From positions 1 to 64,000 of the forward strand of contig JAANAU010000001.1 of the NCBI GenBank assembly GCA_011089965.1: a DNA stretch of 64,000 nt. The letters are read 5' to 3'. Below the pieces are notes generated by a model that saw only the letters and a program-made list of their open reading frames with translations, was not told the origin of the DNA and did not search any database. A program made the position numbers and the translations under genes. This document shows positions 24,945-34,228 of the stretch, piece after piece. This DNA is from Magnetococcales bacterium. Its GTDB lineage: Bacteria; Pseudomonadota; Magnetococcia; Magnetococcales; Magnetaquicoccaceae. Positions within the stretch are counted from its first letter, which is position 1; each line of letters opens with the position of its first letter.

Positions 24945-27900
24945 CCCTGGCGTTTCCTCACGTGCTGCTCTGCCGCCAGCCTCTGTGCCAACTCCTGATA
25001 AATCATCATGGCTCCATCAAAATCACACTGTTTAATCCGTCCCTCCAGATCAACCAGAAGCTCTTGATGGCGTGTTCCGGTCAACAGATTCTTCAAAGGC
25101 GTGATGCATGATTCCGATCCCATATCATGCAACTCCAGACAGTGCAACAATGACTCCATCCATTCACAAAGATCTTCGTCCAGGATCTCCACGGGGGTAT
25201 CAATCTCGATATCACGCGGTCCGATCACTCCATGTAAATGGAAAATGGCGTTATCCAGCATGACAAAACAGCTCTCCAACCGCTCCACCCCTGGCAGTCG
25301 CTCTCTTGGAGCAGACCCGGTTTTGATTGCATCTTCCAACTCCCTGGCCACTGCGAACAGTTCATCAGCCCCCAGATTGCCTGCCAACCCCTTGATGGCA
25401 TGCAAGGAGTTGGCAGCTTCATCCAGCAAATCGACCTCATCGGTGCGCAGCGCGGCACACAGGTTGGGCAACCGTACGGAAAAATGGTGGCGAAACTCTT
25501 CCAATAAGTGCAAATATAATGATAAATTACCGTTAAGACGCTGGCGCACACCCTCCATGTCCAATCCTGGGAGAGATGGCCAGATCAGGCTTGGGATACG
25601 TTGTGGAGCAACATCCGTAACCTCCACAGCTGCCGATGCCCGGTCTTTCGGAATCCAACGCAACAAGGTCTCGTACAGCTTGCGACGATCAATCGGTTTG
25701 GTCAGATGATCATTCATCCCGGCATCCAGGCTCTTTTCCCGATCCCCGCTCATGGCATGGGCGGTCATGGCGATGATCGGCAACCCATCCCGTCCTTCAA
25801 GCTCCCGGATGCGACGGGTTGCGGTATATCCATCCATGCCTGGCATCTGGATGTCCATCAAGACCGCATCAAACTCTGAACCGATCACGGCTGCCACCGC
25901 CTCCTCACCGCCAGCAACACAAGTGACCTGCAATCCAAGAGCCTGCAAAATCTCGCGGGCAATGATCTGATTGATGGCATTATCCTCCACCAACAATACC
26001 CGTGCCCCCCCGAGACGGGCACGCAATTCACCGAGATTTTCCGTATCGCATCCGGTGTATCGATAGGCCCGCGCCATTTCCACGCCAAACAGATCCATGA
26101 TGCCGTCAAACAGCAACGAACAGTTGATCGGTTTGACCAGCAATCCATCCACCTCCAGATTGGAAGCCGAGACCGGACTCTCCCCATCGGGGGTCTGGTC
26201 GATCATCAACATCACTTTGGGCACCAATGAGCCGGTCGGCAGGAGCCTGCGTACGGCGTGGGCCAACTGGGGACCATCCAGATCCGGCATCCACCAATCG
26301 GCCAACAGCAACATGAACGGCTCACCCTGACTGGCAGCCTGCTCCAACTTTTGCAATGCTTCGGTCCCGCTCCCGGCCACCATGACCAGAAACTGGAACC
26401 CGGACAACATGTTCCGCAAAGCCGTGCGCGTGGTCGGGTTGTCATCCACGACCAGCACCCGCCCCCCGCGCAACTCGTCCGGAGGACGCAACGCCACCTC
26501 CTCAGCCCCGATCAGACGGTCCAACACGACGGTAAAATAAAAGGTCGTTCCGTGACCTGCCAGGCTCTCGACCCAGATCCGCCCCTGCATCATCTCGGCA
26601 AGCCTTTTGCAGATCACCAACCCCAAACCGGTGCCACCATACTTGCGCGCAATGGAACCATCGGCCTGTGAAAACGGCGCAAACAGATGGGTACGTTGCC
26701 CTTCCGTCAAACCAATGCCGGTATCGCGAACCGAAAACAGCAATACCACCTGTTCTCCCAGCGACTCTTCCAGACGGACGGTCACTTCGATCTCACCAGA
26801 CTCCGTGAACTTGATGGCATTGCCGATCAGGTTCATCAGGATCTGCTCCAGACGCAAGGCATCCCCCACCAGATGATACCCGCATTCGGTCCCCATATTG
26901 ACCACCAACTCCAGCCGTTTTTCGGCCAGGCGGGCGCGAAACAGATCCAGGACATGATCAAACACGTCGCGCAACAAAAAGGAGCCTTCCTCCAACTCCA
27001 GTCGTCCGGCCTCAATTTTGGAAAAATCGAGAATGTCATTGATGATCCGCAACAAAGAACGGGCAGCATGCACACTTTTGATCAAATAGTCCCGGGTGCG
27101 TTCCGAATGGGCACCCTGCAAGGCCAATTCGGTCAGACCAATGATGGCATTCATCGGGGTACGGATCTCATGACTCATGCTGGCCAGAAAATCACTTTTA
27201 GCCTGACTGGCCTCCAGAGCAATCTTGCGGGCCGTTTCCAGTTCAACAGTCCGTTCGGCCACCTTCTGGTCCAGAGAAACATTCAACTCCCGAAGCTGCT
27301 GTTGCGAAGCGCGAATGCGGGCAACCATCTGTTCCAGGGATAAAGAAAGAGTCAAGATCTCGTCATTGCCGATAATCGGGATCTCCACGCTCTCATCCCC
27401 GGAACGAATGCGGTTGGCCGCCTGGGTGAGGGTCATGATGGGAGTGGTAAAATGAATCGCCAGCACCCAGGCCAAACCCATGCCCAACAGACCACAGATC
27501 ACTGCCACCAGCAGTTGTTCACGCAAATGGCGGCCAAGACGCCGGTGCAGATCATCCAAAGAGAGGCCCAGAGCCAACCAGCCCAACGGTTCGGTCCCCT
27601 CCACAGTGACCGGTGCCCCCACCCACAACACTTTTTCGTCGCTGAAGTTGACAACCTGCTTTGACCGTATCAATCCGCGCAGAAACTCCCCGCGCGGCTC
27701 CTGCCCACGGGTGGTGTTGTTCTCTGATCCATCCACCAGTACACGACCAAACCTGTCCAACAATACGGATTCAGCGATATCGCGGTTCTTGCGTATGGCC
27801 TGGATGTGTTGACGCAACTCTTTGATATCCAGCCTGTACAGATCATCCAGAATGGTTTCGGTCAAGGTCGAAAGCATCTGTTCGGCCTCGATCTGATACC

Positions 27901-28012
27901 GCTCCAGCATCTGATCGTGGTGTTCGATGATCGACAGGCTGATGAGCACTCCGGAAACCAATAGAATAATCCCGGAGATGAATCCCATCAATTTGAGACG
28001 AATGCCGGACAT
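24941..28012 (-). CDS. Hybrid sensor histidine kinase (HAMP-HisKA-HATPase-REC-REC-Hpt)
   Basis: 1023 residues. N-terminal membrane helix (about 8-28), a periplasmic region of about 130 residues, a second membrane helix (about 167-187), then HAMP. HisKA has phospho-acceptor His in [14 protein letters not shown] (about 279). The ATPase domain shows the G boxes GTGLGLVICKRL. Receiver 1 has DDNPTTR and ADWWMPDLDG (about 569); receiver 2 has EDNAINQ and LMDIQMPGMDG (about 719). A C-terminal Hpt domain has HAIKGLAGN (about 872). It is a BarA/TorS-like phosphorelay kinase. It starts directly after the stop of the PhnD-like binding protein gene and overlaps the porin gene, so I infer that the binding protein presents a ligand to this kinase. 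No matching DNA-binding regulator is adjacent. Confidence 0.93.
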   Translation of the reverse strand: MSGIRLKLMGFISGIILLVSGVLISLSIIEHHDQMLERYQIEAEQMLSTLTETILDDLYRLDIKELRQHIQAIRKNRDIAESVLLDRFGRVLVDGSENNTTRGQEPRGEFLRGLIRSKQVVNFSDEKVLWVGAPVTVEGTEPLGWLALGLSLDDLHRRLGRHLREQLLVAVICGLLGMGLAWVLAIHFTTPIMTLTQAANRIRSGDESVEIPIIGNDEILTLSLSLEQMVARIRASQQQLRELNVSLDQKVAERTVELETARKIALEASQAKSDFLASMSHEIRTPMNAIIGLTELALQGAHSERTRDYLIKSVHAARSLLRIINDILDFSKIEAGRLELEEGSFLLRDVFDHVLDLFRARLAEKRLELVVNMGTECGYHLVGDALRLEQILMNLIGNAIKFTESGEIEVTVRLEESLGEQVVLLFSVRDTGIGLTEGQRTHLFAPFSQADGSIARKYGGTGLGLVICKRLAEMMQGRIWVESLAGHGTTFYFTVVLDRLIGAEEVALRPPDELRGGRVLVVDDNPTTRTALRNMLSGFQFLVMVAGSGTEALQKLEQAASQGEPFMLLLADWWMPDLDGPQLAHAVRRLLPTGSLVPKVMLMIDQTPDGESPVSASNLEVDGLLVKPINCSLLFDGIMDLFGVEMARAYRYTGCDTENLGELRARLGGARVLLVEDNAINQIIAREILQALGLQVTCVAGGEEAVAAVIGSEFDAVLMDIQMPGMDGYTATRRIRELEGRDGLPIIAMTAHAMSGDREKSLDAGMNDHLTKPIDRRKLYETLLRWIPKDRASAAVEVTDVAPQRIPSLIWPSLPGLDMEGVRQRLNGNLSLYLHLLEEFRHHFSVRLPNLCAALRTDEVDLLDEAANSLHAIKGLAGNLGADELFAVARELEDAIKTGSAPRERLPGVERLESCFVMLDNAIFHLHGVIGPRDIEIDTPVEILDEDLCEWMESLLHCLELHDMGSESCITPLKNLLTGTRHQELLVDLEGRIKQCDFDGAMMIYQELAQRLAAEQHVRKRQG

Positions 28013-29014
28013 TTAGGGAATGCCCAGGATGTTCAAAACCGTGGGACGCATCTGTTCCAACTGCCGCTCCAACCCCACAGGAATCGCATCAAAGCGGGTG
28101 GTGTTCTCGAACTTTTCGAGAATTCTCCGGTCCAACTCATTGCGATCCATGGAGGTGAGAAGTTCCAGCAAGCGGCTTTTCAACTCCTCAGACATGTCGG
28201 CACGGAAGCTGACCACATGGCGTGGAATCGGGGTGGTTGTGTGGATCACACGCAACCGATCCCGTTCGGATTTGGCTTTGATCACAAACTCATCCTGCCC
28301 AATGGCTCCGGCATCAACCTTGCCATACAAGACCCAGACAATGGTATTTTCATTGCCCTGGGTAAACAGATAACCGACCTGACCAGACTCCACCAGGGGT
28401 CTCTTCTGGTTGGCGACCGGGACAGAGGTCAATCCGGCCTCGGTCAGGGCAATGCGTGGCAGCAGATAGCCACTGGAGGAAAAGGGATCCTTGAATCCGA
28501 TCACCTGTCCGGACAGATCCGCCAGGGAGCGGATCGGGCTGTCACTCTTGACAAAAAAAACCGCAGCGTATTCGGCAATATCATGTTTCCAGCGTCGCAG
28601 CAGCATCTGGGCACCGCTCAGATGATTGACTGCCAAAGAAGGCAAGGGACTGTCGATATACAGATCGACCTGACCGCTCTTGAGCAGTTCGGCCATATGG
28701 GTGATCGTGTCGGCAATGACCACCCGCCCTTGCTGCAACTCAGGCATGCCCAGACGTTGGACCAGGTGGGCGGCAAAAGGTGAGAATTGACGAATCTCCC
28801 GAACCGGGGCATGATTGATCGTACCGAGGGTCAGAGTGGCTGCCCGCACGTCAGAGATCGATACAAATGCCAACACGACTGCCCAACCCATCCATAGCGA
28901 GCGCATCCAACCCGCGACCCAAATGGCGCATGGTTGGCGGACCCATGGGAAATCCCGATGGCGCAACAGGTCAGAGTTGCCAGTATCCATATTTGAATCT
29001 CGCAGTTTTGGCAT
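28013..29014 (-). CDS. PhnD-like periplasmic substrate-binding protein
   Basis: 333 residues from the first ATG. A hydrophobic segment with a plausible signal cleavage (WAVVLAFVSISDVRA) ends at about residue 59, so the true start may be the internal Met at 28906 or 28990. The mature part has the phosphate/phosphonate-binding (PhnD) family pattern: LTLGTINHAPVREIRQFSPF, GQVDLYIDSPLPSLAV, then SLADLSGQVIGFKDPFSSSG, where the SSSG loop normally binds the oxyanion. No ABC permease or ATPase gene is nearby. Instead the stop abuts the start of a hybrid kinase and a porin gene follows, which suggests a sensory rather than transport role. The ligand (phosphonate, phosphite, phosphate or other) cannot be told from sequence. 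Confidence 0.85.
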   Translation of the reverse strand: MPKLRDSNMDTGNSDLLRHRDFPWVRQPCAIWVAGWMRSLWMGWAVVLAFVSISDVRAATLTLGTINHAPVREIRQFSPFAAHLVQRLGMPELQQGRVVIADTITHMAELLKSGQVDLYIDSPLPSLAVNHLSGAQMLLRRWKHDIAEYAAVFFVKSDSPIRSLADLSGQVIGFKDPFSSSGYLLPRIALTEAGLTSVPVANQKRPLVESGQVGYLFTQGNENTIVWVLYGKVDAGAIGQDEFVIKAKSERDRLRVIHTTTPIPRHVVSFRADMSEELKSRLLELLTSMDRNELDRRILEKFENTTRFDAIPVGLERQLEQMRPTVLNILGIP

Positions 29015-29166
29015 CTGCCAATCCGTGCTACGTTATGTCGGATACGAAAACGCACGACCGGTATGGCACACCGCATGCGTATGCCGGGCACGTTGCATCA
29101 TTCACTTCCAAGCCCGTCAATCACGGGGTAACTCCCGTGGTTCGGCCCGTTTGCAATGAGAACTCA

Positions 29167-29379
29167 ATGGACCATTTTGCCAGACTTTTTACATTGCAAC
29201 TGCAACTCGGGGAGTCCAAGCTTCCCACCCACCGCTGCACTGCCGAGGAGCAGTGGCGCATCATTGATCGCACCATTGTACTGTTTGGTCCCCCGGCGAT
29301 CATCAACCAGGCGTGGTCGCTCGGGATGCTGGACCTCCCCTGTCTGGAAGAGGAACCGGTGGAGACATGGCTGGAGTGA
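29167..29379 (+). CDS. Small hypothetical protein
   Basis: 71 residues from the ATG at 29167; the frame is open further upstream (ATGs at 29035 and 28867), but that part overlaps the divergent binding-protein gene and looks non-coding. The sequence (HRCTAEEQWRIIDRTIVLFG, then IINQAWSLGMLDLP) is helical and protein-like, with no recognised motif and no membrane segment. It is convergent with the proline-rich protein gene. Existence is supported only by composition and spacing. Confidence 0.4.
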   Translation: MDHFARLFTLQLQLGESKLPTHRCTAEEQWRIIDRTIVLFGPPAIINQAWSLGMLDLPCLEEEPVETWLE

Positions 29380-29388
29380 ACACCAGAC

Positions 29389-30078
29389 TCACCAACCGGG
29401 CATGGGCATGCCTCCACCCTTGGGATCGCAGGTCACTCCCTGGAATCGACGCTCCAGACCCCGATAGTAGTCCAGGCAGTTCTGACGCATGTATCCGGCC
29501 TTGGGGCACTGCCCCAACCCATCCTCGACCATCCGTTTTCCCCAGGCGAGCCGTTCCTGACAAGCTCTCTGCCACTGTGCCACCGGTGAAGAGTCTCTGG
29601 GCATGGCGGCAGGGGGCGCTGGAGCAGACCCTGATGCTGCTGCCGGAGGTGCCGGAGGTGTAACCGGTGCCGGAGTCGGGACACTGACCATCTTCTGAAC
29701 AACGGGTGGCGGTGGCGTGGCAGCCACAACAGGCGCAGGGGGAGAAGCAGTGACCAGAGGCGGGTCGTTGGCAATCACCGCCACAGCCGGTCCGCTCGGC
29801 TCTTCCACCGGTGCCACGGCCTCCAACGGTGCTGGAGGCGAGGGTAATGGAGCTGGTGTGGATTTTTCGGCCATACTCTGAACCTTGGGAGCTGTTTTCT
29901 CCTGTCCGGACGCTGGCAAGGAAGGAGGCGCAACCACGGCCATGGCACCGGGTTGCGCAGCTTTCGTCGGACGTGGCATGGCAGAAAACTGATTGAACAA
30001 AAAGAAAAATCCAACTCCAACCCCAATCCCGATGACAAATGGAGCAAAAGTCCGCAACAACCATTTAACAAATCGCAT
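29389..30078 (-). CDS. Single-pass membrane protein with long Pro/Ala-rich linker and Cys-containing C-terminal domain
   Basis: About 229 residues from the ATG at 30078, chosen because AAGGAGT precedes it by 8 bases. Residues 8-30 form one membrane helix (FAPFVIGIGVGVGFFFLF). A Pro/Ala/Val-rich, low-complexity linker follows (about 40-165), of the kind that spans the periplasm in TonB-like or cell-wall-associated proteins. The C-terminal ~60 residues contain four cysteines (in CQERLAWG, GQCPKAGYM, QNCLDYY and VTCDPKGGG), perhaps two disulfides. No TonB motif is recognised. It stands divergent from the RelA/SpoT homologue and convergent with the small gene at 29167. Function unknown. Confidence 0.7.
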   Translation of the reverse strand: MRFVKWLLRTFAPFVIGIGVGVGFFFLFNQFSAMPRPTKAAQPGAMAVVAPPSLPASGQEKTAPKVQSMAEKSTPAPLPSPPAPLEAVAPVEEPSGPAVAVIANDPPLVTASPPAPVVAATPPPPVVQKMVSVPTPAPVTPPAPPAAASGSAPAPPAAMPRDSSPVAQWQRACQERLAWGKRMVEDGLGQCPKAGYMRQNCLDYYRGLERRFQGVTCDPKGGGMPMPGW

Positions 30079-30280
30079 CAATCGGCACTCCTTAGGCTGA
30101 TTTCGCCTGTACAAAACGCTCTTGGTATAGATTAACGGATTGTATCCATTGCATCAATGAAAAGCCAACAACAAAAAAATTTTCTCCCTTTGCTGCAATG
30201 CGAGAAAGACATATTGTAGACTTTCTAAAGGATCGACATAGGCTCCCCACGACCGTCAGCCGCAAGGGATCAATGCCACC

Positions 30281-32197
30281 ATGGAGCTTGCTCACCTGAA
30301 ACAGGAGTTACTGGACCGCACACGGCAGCGCCTCGGAAGCGAAGCCGTGGCCCTGGTGGCCCATGCCACCGAGATGGCTTGTCAATTTCATGCCGGACAG
30401 GTGCGCAAACTGGATCGCGCTCCTTATGTCACCCACTGTCTGCATGTGGCCATGAGCTGTCTGGAATGGGGATTGACCGACCCTCAGGGGGTCTGTGCCG
30501 CCTTGTTGCATGATGCCCTGGAAGATGCTCCGCCAGAGTTGGAGGCAGAACGGAATATTGGTGAGTTTGATCCGGTGGTTCTCAATCTGGTTGGGGCGGT
30601 CTCCAAAATTCGCAACCTGCAAACCGGCAGCGGGGATCTGCCTGCCACCTACCGCAAAATCCTATCCGCAGCCTCTCAAGATTTGCGTGTATTATTGATT
30701 AAAACTTTTGATGTGTTGCACAACTCGCAAACCTTGGGGGTCCATGGCCCCAACAAGGCCAAAAACAAGGCCAGTCTGGCGTTGATTTATGTCGGTGTAA
30801 CCCGACGCCTGGGGATCATGGAGCTGGCCGACGCATTGATTGAGTTGACCCTGCCCCATCTGATGCCCGTACAATACCGGCGTGCCCAGAAAACCATTGA
30901 GGATCTGCGCACCCGGGGCGCACCGAGCATGCAACGTTTGGCCCAAAACCTGGACATGGTGGTGGGCAACGGCTTGGCCGACAGCTACGTGATCGAATCA
31001 AAACGCATTTCCGACTTTTTTTATCTTACTGAAAAACCAGGAACCGGACGACTTCTGTTGATCGGTTGGCCGGTTTACCGGCTGCGGCTGTTGGTGGAAG
31101 ATGATGATACGGCCTGGCGGGTGCTCGGCAAGATGCATTCGATCTTCGGACCTTTGCCGCGCCATGTGCGGGATTATCTCAATGCCCCCCGCGTCAATGG
31201 TTTCAAGGCATTGACCACGCGCATCATCTGGGATGGTCACCCCCTGAACATCCATGTGGTCCGCAAATGCGATGAATTGGCCAATCGTCTGGGGGTGTTG
31301 GCACAATGGGGGGTGAGCGGTCCGGATCCCACCCGGTACATGCGACTATTGGCCACGCTTGGGGACAGCGATCTGCGCATGTCCGAGGTTCATGCCCATG
31401 TCCTGCCGGATATGCTGGATGTCTACACCCCGAAAGGAGACCGATTCACCTTTCCGGTGGATTCCGTGGTGGTGGACTTTGCCTACATGGTCCACACCGA
31501 ATTGGGAGAACGGTGTATCGGTGCCAAGGTCAACGGAATTCAACGCCCGCCGGAATACCCGATGTCCGATGGCGATGTGGTCCGCATTCTCACCTCCAAA
31601 GGGGCGCGTCCCCAACGCTCCTGGCTCGATCACGTCAAAACCGCCCGTGCCCGCACACTGATCAAACAAGCCCTAAAAAATCAAGAAGCTACCGTTCGAG
31701 GCATCAATCGCAATCCGGCCACCAGCACTTTTCAGTTGACCTCTTTGACTGGCAAGGACATCCTCTGGTCCACCTGTTGTCTGGCTGTTCCCGGCATGCC
31801 GATTGTCGGACGCCTGTCGGAAGATGGGCGCTGGATTGTCCATTGTGCCAACTGCATCAAAATTCAAGGTGCCCAATGGGAAAAAGGACAATGGGCCATC
31901 CAACCCGGTTCCGAGGCTTTGCAAATCACCTTCACGGTACGTCATCGCGCGGGTGCATTACTGGAAGTATTGGAACTGCTGGCCAAAATGGGGGTCAATG
32001 GCCAGACCATTCAGGGAAAAGGACGCACTGCTGATATTTATGTTATCAGCATGGAGATGGACGGCAAAAAACCAGTTGTCCTTGGCAAGGTCTTGCATGA
32101 ACTGCTGCGGGTGAGCGCCGTACAAGAGATCTTGAGTTACGGCTGGCGGCAACCGTATGATAGCGGTCCAGTAAATACCACCCGTTCCGAAGAATGA
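30281..32197 (+). CDS. RelA/SpoT homologue with intact-looking hydrolase but degraded synthetase motifs
   Basis: 638 residues with the long RSH order: HD hydrolase (about 25-160), synthetase-like (about 225-330), TGS (about 385-450, DVYTPKGDRFTFPVDS) and C-terminal ACT (about 560-630). In the HD part the metal ligands appear kept: YVTHCLHVA, ALLHDALEDA and KTFDVLHN. In the synthetase part key features are altered. The usual 'DYI..PK.NGY.SLHT' reads DYLNAPRVNGFKALTT, and the usual 'EVQIRT' reads NIHVVRK, so the catalytic Glu and Gln are missing. I therefore expect it to degrade but not make (p)ppGpp, or to be regulatory. A canonical Rel/SpoT presumably exists elsewhere in the genome. A receiver gene follows 20 bases after its stop. 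Confidence 0.85.
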   Translation: MELAHLKQELLDRTRQRLGSEAVALVAHATEMACQFHAGQVRKLDRAPYVTHCLHVAMSCLEWGLTDPQGVCAALLHDALEDAPPELEAERNIGEFDPVVLNLVGAVSKIRNLQTGSGDLPATYRKILSAASQDLRVLLIKTFDVLHNSQTLGVHGPNKAKNKASLALIYVGVTRRLGIMELADALIELTLPHLMPVQYRRAQKTIEDLRTRGAPSMQRLAQNLDMVVGNGLADSYVIESKRISDFFYLTEKPGTGRLLLIGWPVYRLRLLVEDDDTAWRVLGKMHSIFGPLPRHVRDYLNAPRVNGFKALTTRIIWDGHPLNIHVVRKCDELANRLGVLAQWGVSGPDPTRYMRLLATLGDSDLRMSEVHAHVLPDMLDVYTPKGDRFTFPVDSVVVDFAYMVHTELGERCIGAKVNGIQRPPEYPMSDGDVVRILTSKGARPQRSWLDHVKTARARTLIKQALKNQEATVRGINRNPATSTFQLTSLTGKDILWSTCCLAVPGMPIVGRLSEDGRWIVHCANCIKIQGAQWEKGQWAIQPGSEALQITFTVRHRAGALLEVLELLAKMGVNGQTIQGKGRTADIYVISMEMDGKKPVVLGKVLHELLRVSAVQEILSYGWRQPYDSGPVNTTRSEE

Positions 32198-32217
32198 ACC
32201 TACCAGGATGCTGCCCC

Positions 32218-32616
32218 ATGAAAATCTTGATCACTGATGATGAGGCCCACAATCGACTGTTGTTGGAAAAGATCCTCTCCCCCCATGGGCAGTGCGACCT
32301 GATGAACAACGGTCTGGAAGCTGTGGAAGCCTTTGAGATGTCCCTGCTCGACGGCACACCCTATGATCTGGTATGCATGGACATCATGATGCCGGTGATG
32401 GATGGACAGGAGGCTTTACGCAAAATCCGCGAGCTGGAACGGACCCACAACATCGATGAGACCGAAGAGTCGGTCATCATCATGGTCACGGCCCTCAATA
32501 CCGAAGAGCATGTGGTGCAGGCATTCTTCCGTGGCGGTTGTACCGATTATCTGGCCAAACCGGTGACACGGGACAAAGTGCTTGACAAACTGCGTCATTA
32601 CAGTCTGATCGCCTGA
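32218..32616 (+). CDS. Single-domain response regulator (CheY-like)
   Basis: 132 residues, a receiver domain only. It shows the acidic pair ITDDEAHN, the phospho-acceptor Asp in CMDIMMPVMDG (about residue 59), the Thr in MVTALN and the Lys in LAKPVTRDK. It lacks any output domain, so it must act through a protein partner or in a phosphorelay. The ATG at 32218 is preferred over 32194 because the domain starts at once (MKILITDDE) and an AGGA lies about 9 bases upstream. It follows the RelA/SpoT homologue by 20 bases on the same strand and is probably cotranscribed with it. Confidence 0.9.
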   Translation: MKILITDDEAHNRLLLEKILSPHGQCDLMNNGLEAVEAFEMSLLDGTPYDLVCMDIMMPVMDGQEALRKIRELERTHNIDETEESVIIMVTALNTEEHVVQAFFRGGCTDYLAKPVTRDKVLDKLRHYSLIA

Positions 32617-33041
32617 TACAGCGCATCAATGCGCGGATATGCATCCCTGACACAGATCACCGCGCCAGCCCCGATGACAAACCGTTGGATGGGGATGTTG
32701 TCCATCGGGGCAGCGTCGCGTGCCTGGAATCACATGGTCATGCAGCCCCTGATGAATCCGACGGGCCATCCCGCCCCACACATCCCGTTTCCAACGCCGC
32801 GAAGCCAAGACCAGTCGGGCAATGGCAGGCGTGGCAGCCGTCAGATTGAACACGCCCATTTGCCAGAATCTGGATACGCCACCTTTCCGGTGGACCGTTG
32901 AAGATGCATGGAACGAAAGTTTGGAATGCATGGGTCGTACTCCGTGGAATGCCAGGAAAAAAAATCCGCGACAGCAGGACAACACTCCGCTGAGTTATTC
33001 TTCTAGCATCAAACATGCCAGTTGTTTGACGTTTCGGGCCA
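32617..33041. other. 425-base gap, no gene supported
   Basis: The response-regulator gene and the HD-GYP regulator gene converge on this stretch. Open frames exist on both strands (about 90-120 codons), but none resembles a known protein and no ribosome binding site is convincing. On the minus strand one frame contains a C-H-A-C-H sequence, as in haem c sites, but stops and frame changes surround it. It may hold a decayed gene. No hairpin plus T-run terminator was found. Confidence 0.5.
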
Positions 33042-34220
33042 TCAACCAACAGCACTCCCGATGATGCGTTCCAACTGCTCCTGTTTGAGCGCCATGTCAC
33101 GGTCCGAATCGGCATAACGGGCGGCGATGACCTGAAACGTCTCCTGAAGCGCCAGAAAGGCATCGATCATATCCGGATCAAAATGGCAACCACGTCCCTC
33201 CACCATGACTTGAATCGCCTTTGCATGGGACATCCCTTCCTTGTAGATACGCCGACTGACCAATGCATCAAACACATCTGCGACAGCCATCAAGCGCGCA
33301 GATACAGGAATCGCCTCCCCCCTCAATCCCTGTGGATAACCGGTCCCATCCCACTTTTCATGATGAAAATGGGCAATCTCTTTGGCCATGGCCAGAAACG
33401 CGACACTCGTGCCAAGCTGCCGTTCGGCGTGATCGATGGCCTCCACCCCCAGGGTGGTATGGGATTTCATGATCTCGAACTCATCCGGAGTGAAACGACC
33501 CGGCTTCAACAGAATCCGATCCGGAATCCCCACCTTGCCAATATCATGCAACGGAGCGGATTTGAACAATAACTGAATCGCAGCATCATCCAACTGGTTC
33601 GCAAACCGCACATGCTCGCGCAAATGTTCGGCCAGGGCTTTGACATAATACTGGGTGCGTCGAATGTGGTTGCCGGTATCCGAATCCCGGGTCTCGGCCA
33701 GAGAGGCCATGGCCAGAATCGTCACATCCTGGATGGCCATCACCTCGCGTGTTCGTTTGTTGACCTCCTGCTCCAAATAATCGTTCTTGCTGCGCAGAAA
33801 ATCGGCAGAGGCCTTGAGTGTCAAATGGTTTTTGACCCGTACCAACACAATGGGAGGACTGACCGGTTTGGTCAAATAGTCCACAGCCCCCAACTCCAAT
33901 CCCAACCGTTCATCCTCCACTTCCGCTTTGGCCGTGAGAAAGATCACCGGAATCCTCCTTCCCAAAGGATCGGCCTTGAGGTGGCGACACACCTCATAGC
34001 CATCCATCCCCGGCATCATGATATCCAACAGGATCAAATCCGGTGGGGTCTCGGACAGGGCAATACGCAGGGCACGTTCTCCGCTGTTGGCCACCTTGAC
34101 CTTGTAATGCTCCTTCAACAGGCTGCTCATCAAGGCCAGATTGTCCGGGGTATCATCCACCACCAACACGGTGGGACGAGGCATCAGATCTGAATCAGGA
34201 TTCATGGTATTTATTATCAC
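33042..34220 (-). CDS. RpfG-type response regulator: receiver plus HD-GYP
   Basis: 392 residues. The N-terminal receiver has DDTPDNLAL, LLDIMMPGMDG (phospho-acceptor about residue 62), FLTAKAE and LTKPVSPP. A short helical linker leads to an HD-GYP domain with HDIGKVGIPD and HHEKWDGTGYPQGL, keeping all metal ligands and the GYP signature, so it should hydrolyse c-di-GMP when phosphorylated. It is the last gene of a seven-gene minus-strand operon. Its start is 8 bases after the stop of the large hybrid kinase, which is the likely phosphodonor. The ATG at 34220 gives a short lead before the receiver; 34202 or 34184 are alternatives. Confidence 0.93.
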   Translation of the reverse strand: MIINTMNPDSDLMPRPTVLVVDDTPDNLALMSSLLKEHYKVKVANSGERALRIALSETPPDLILLDIMMPGMDGYEVCRHLKADPLGRRIPVIFLTAKAEVEDERLGLELGAVDYLTKPVSPPIVLVRVKNHLTLKASADFLRSKNDYLEQEVNKRTREVMAIQDVTILAMASLAETRDSDTGNHIRRTQYYVKALAEHLREHVRFANQLDDAAIQLLFKSAPLHDIGKVGIPDRILLKPGRFTPDEFEIMKSHTTLGVEAIDHAERQLGTSVAFLAMAKEIAHFHHEKWDGTGYPQGLRGEAIPVSARLMAVADVFDALVSRRIYKEGMSHAKAIQVMVEGRGCHFDPDMIDAFLALQETFQVIAARYADSDRDMALKQEQLERIIGSAVG

Positions 34221-34228
34221 ATAAAAAA

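Noticed and set aside
32617-33041. Possible c-type cytochrome (CHACH) on the minus strand
   Set aside because: Only one haem-like site, in a frame without a start, signal peptide or family similarity; a five-residue pattern can occur by chance.
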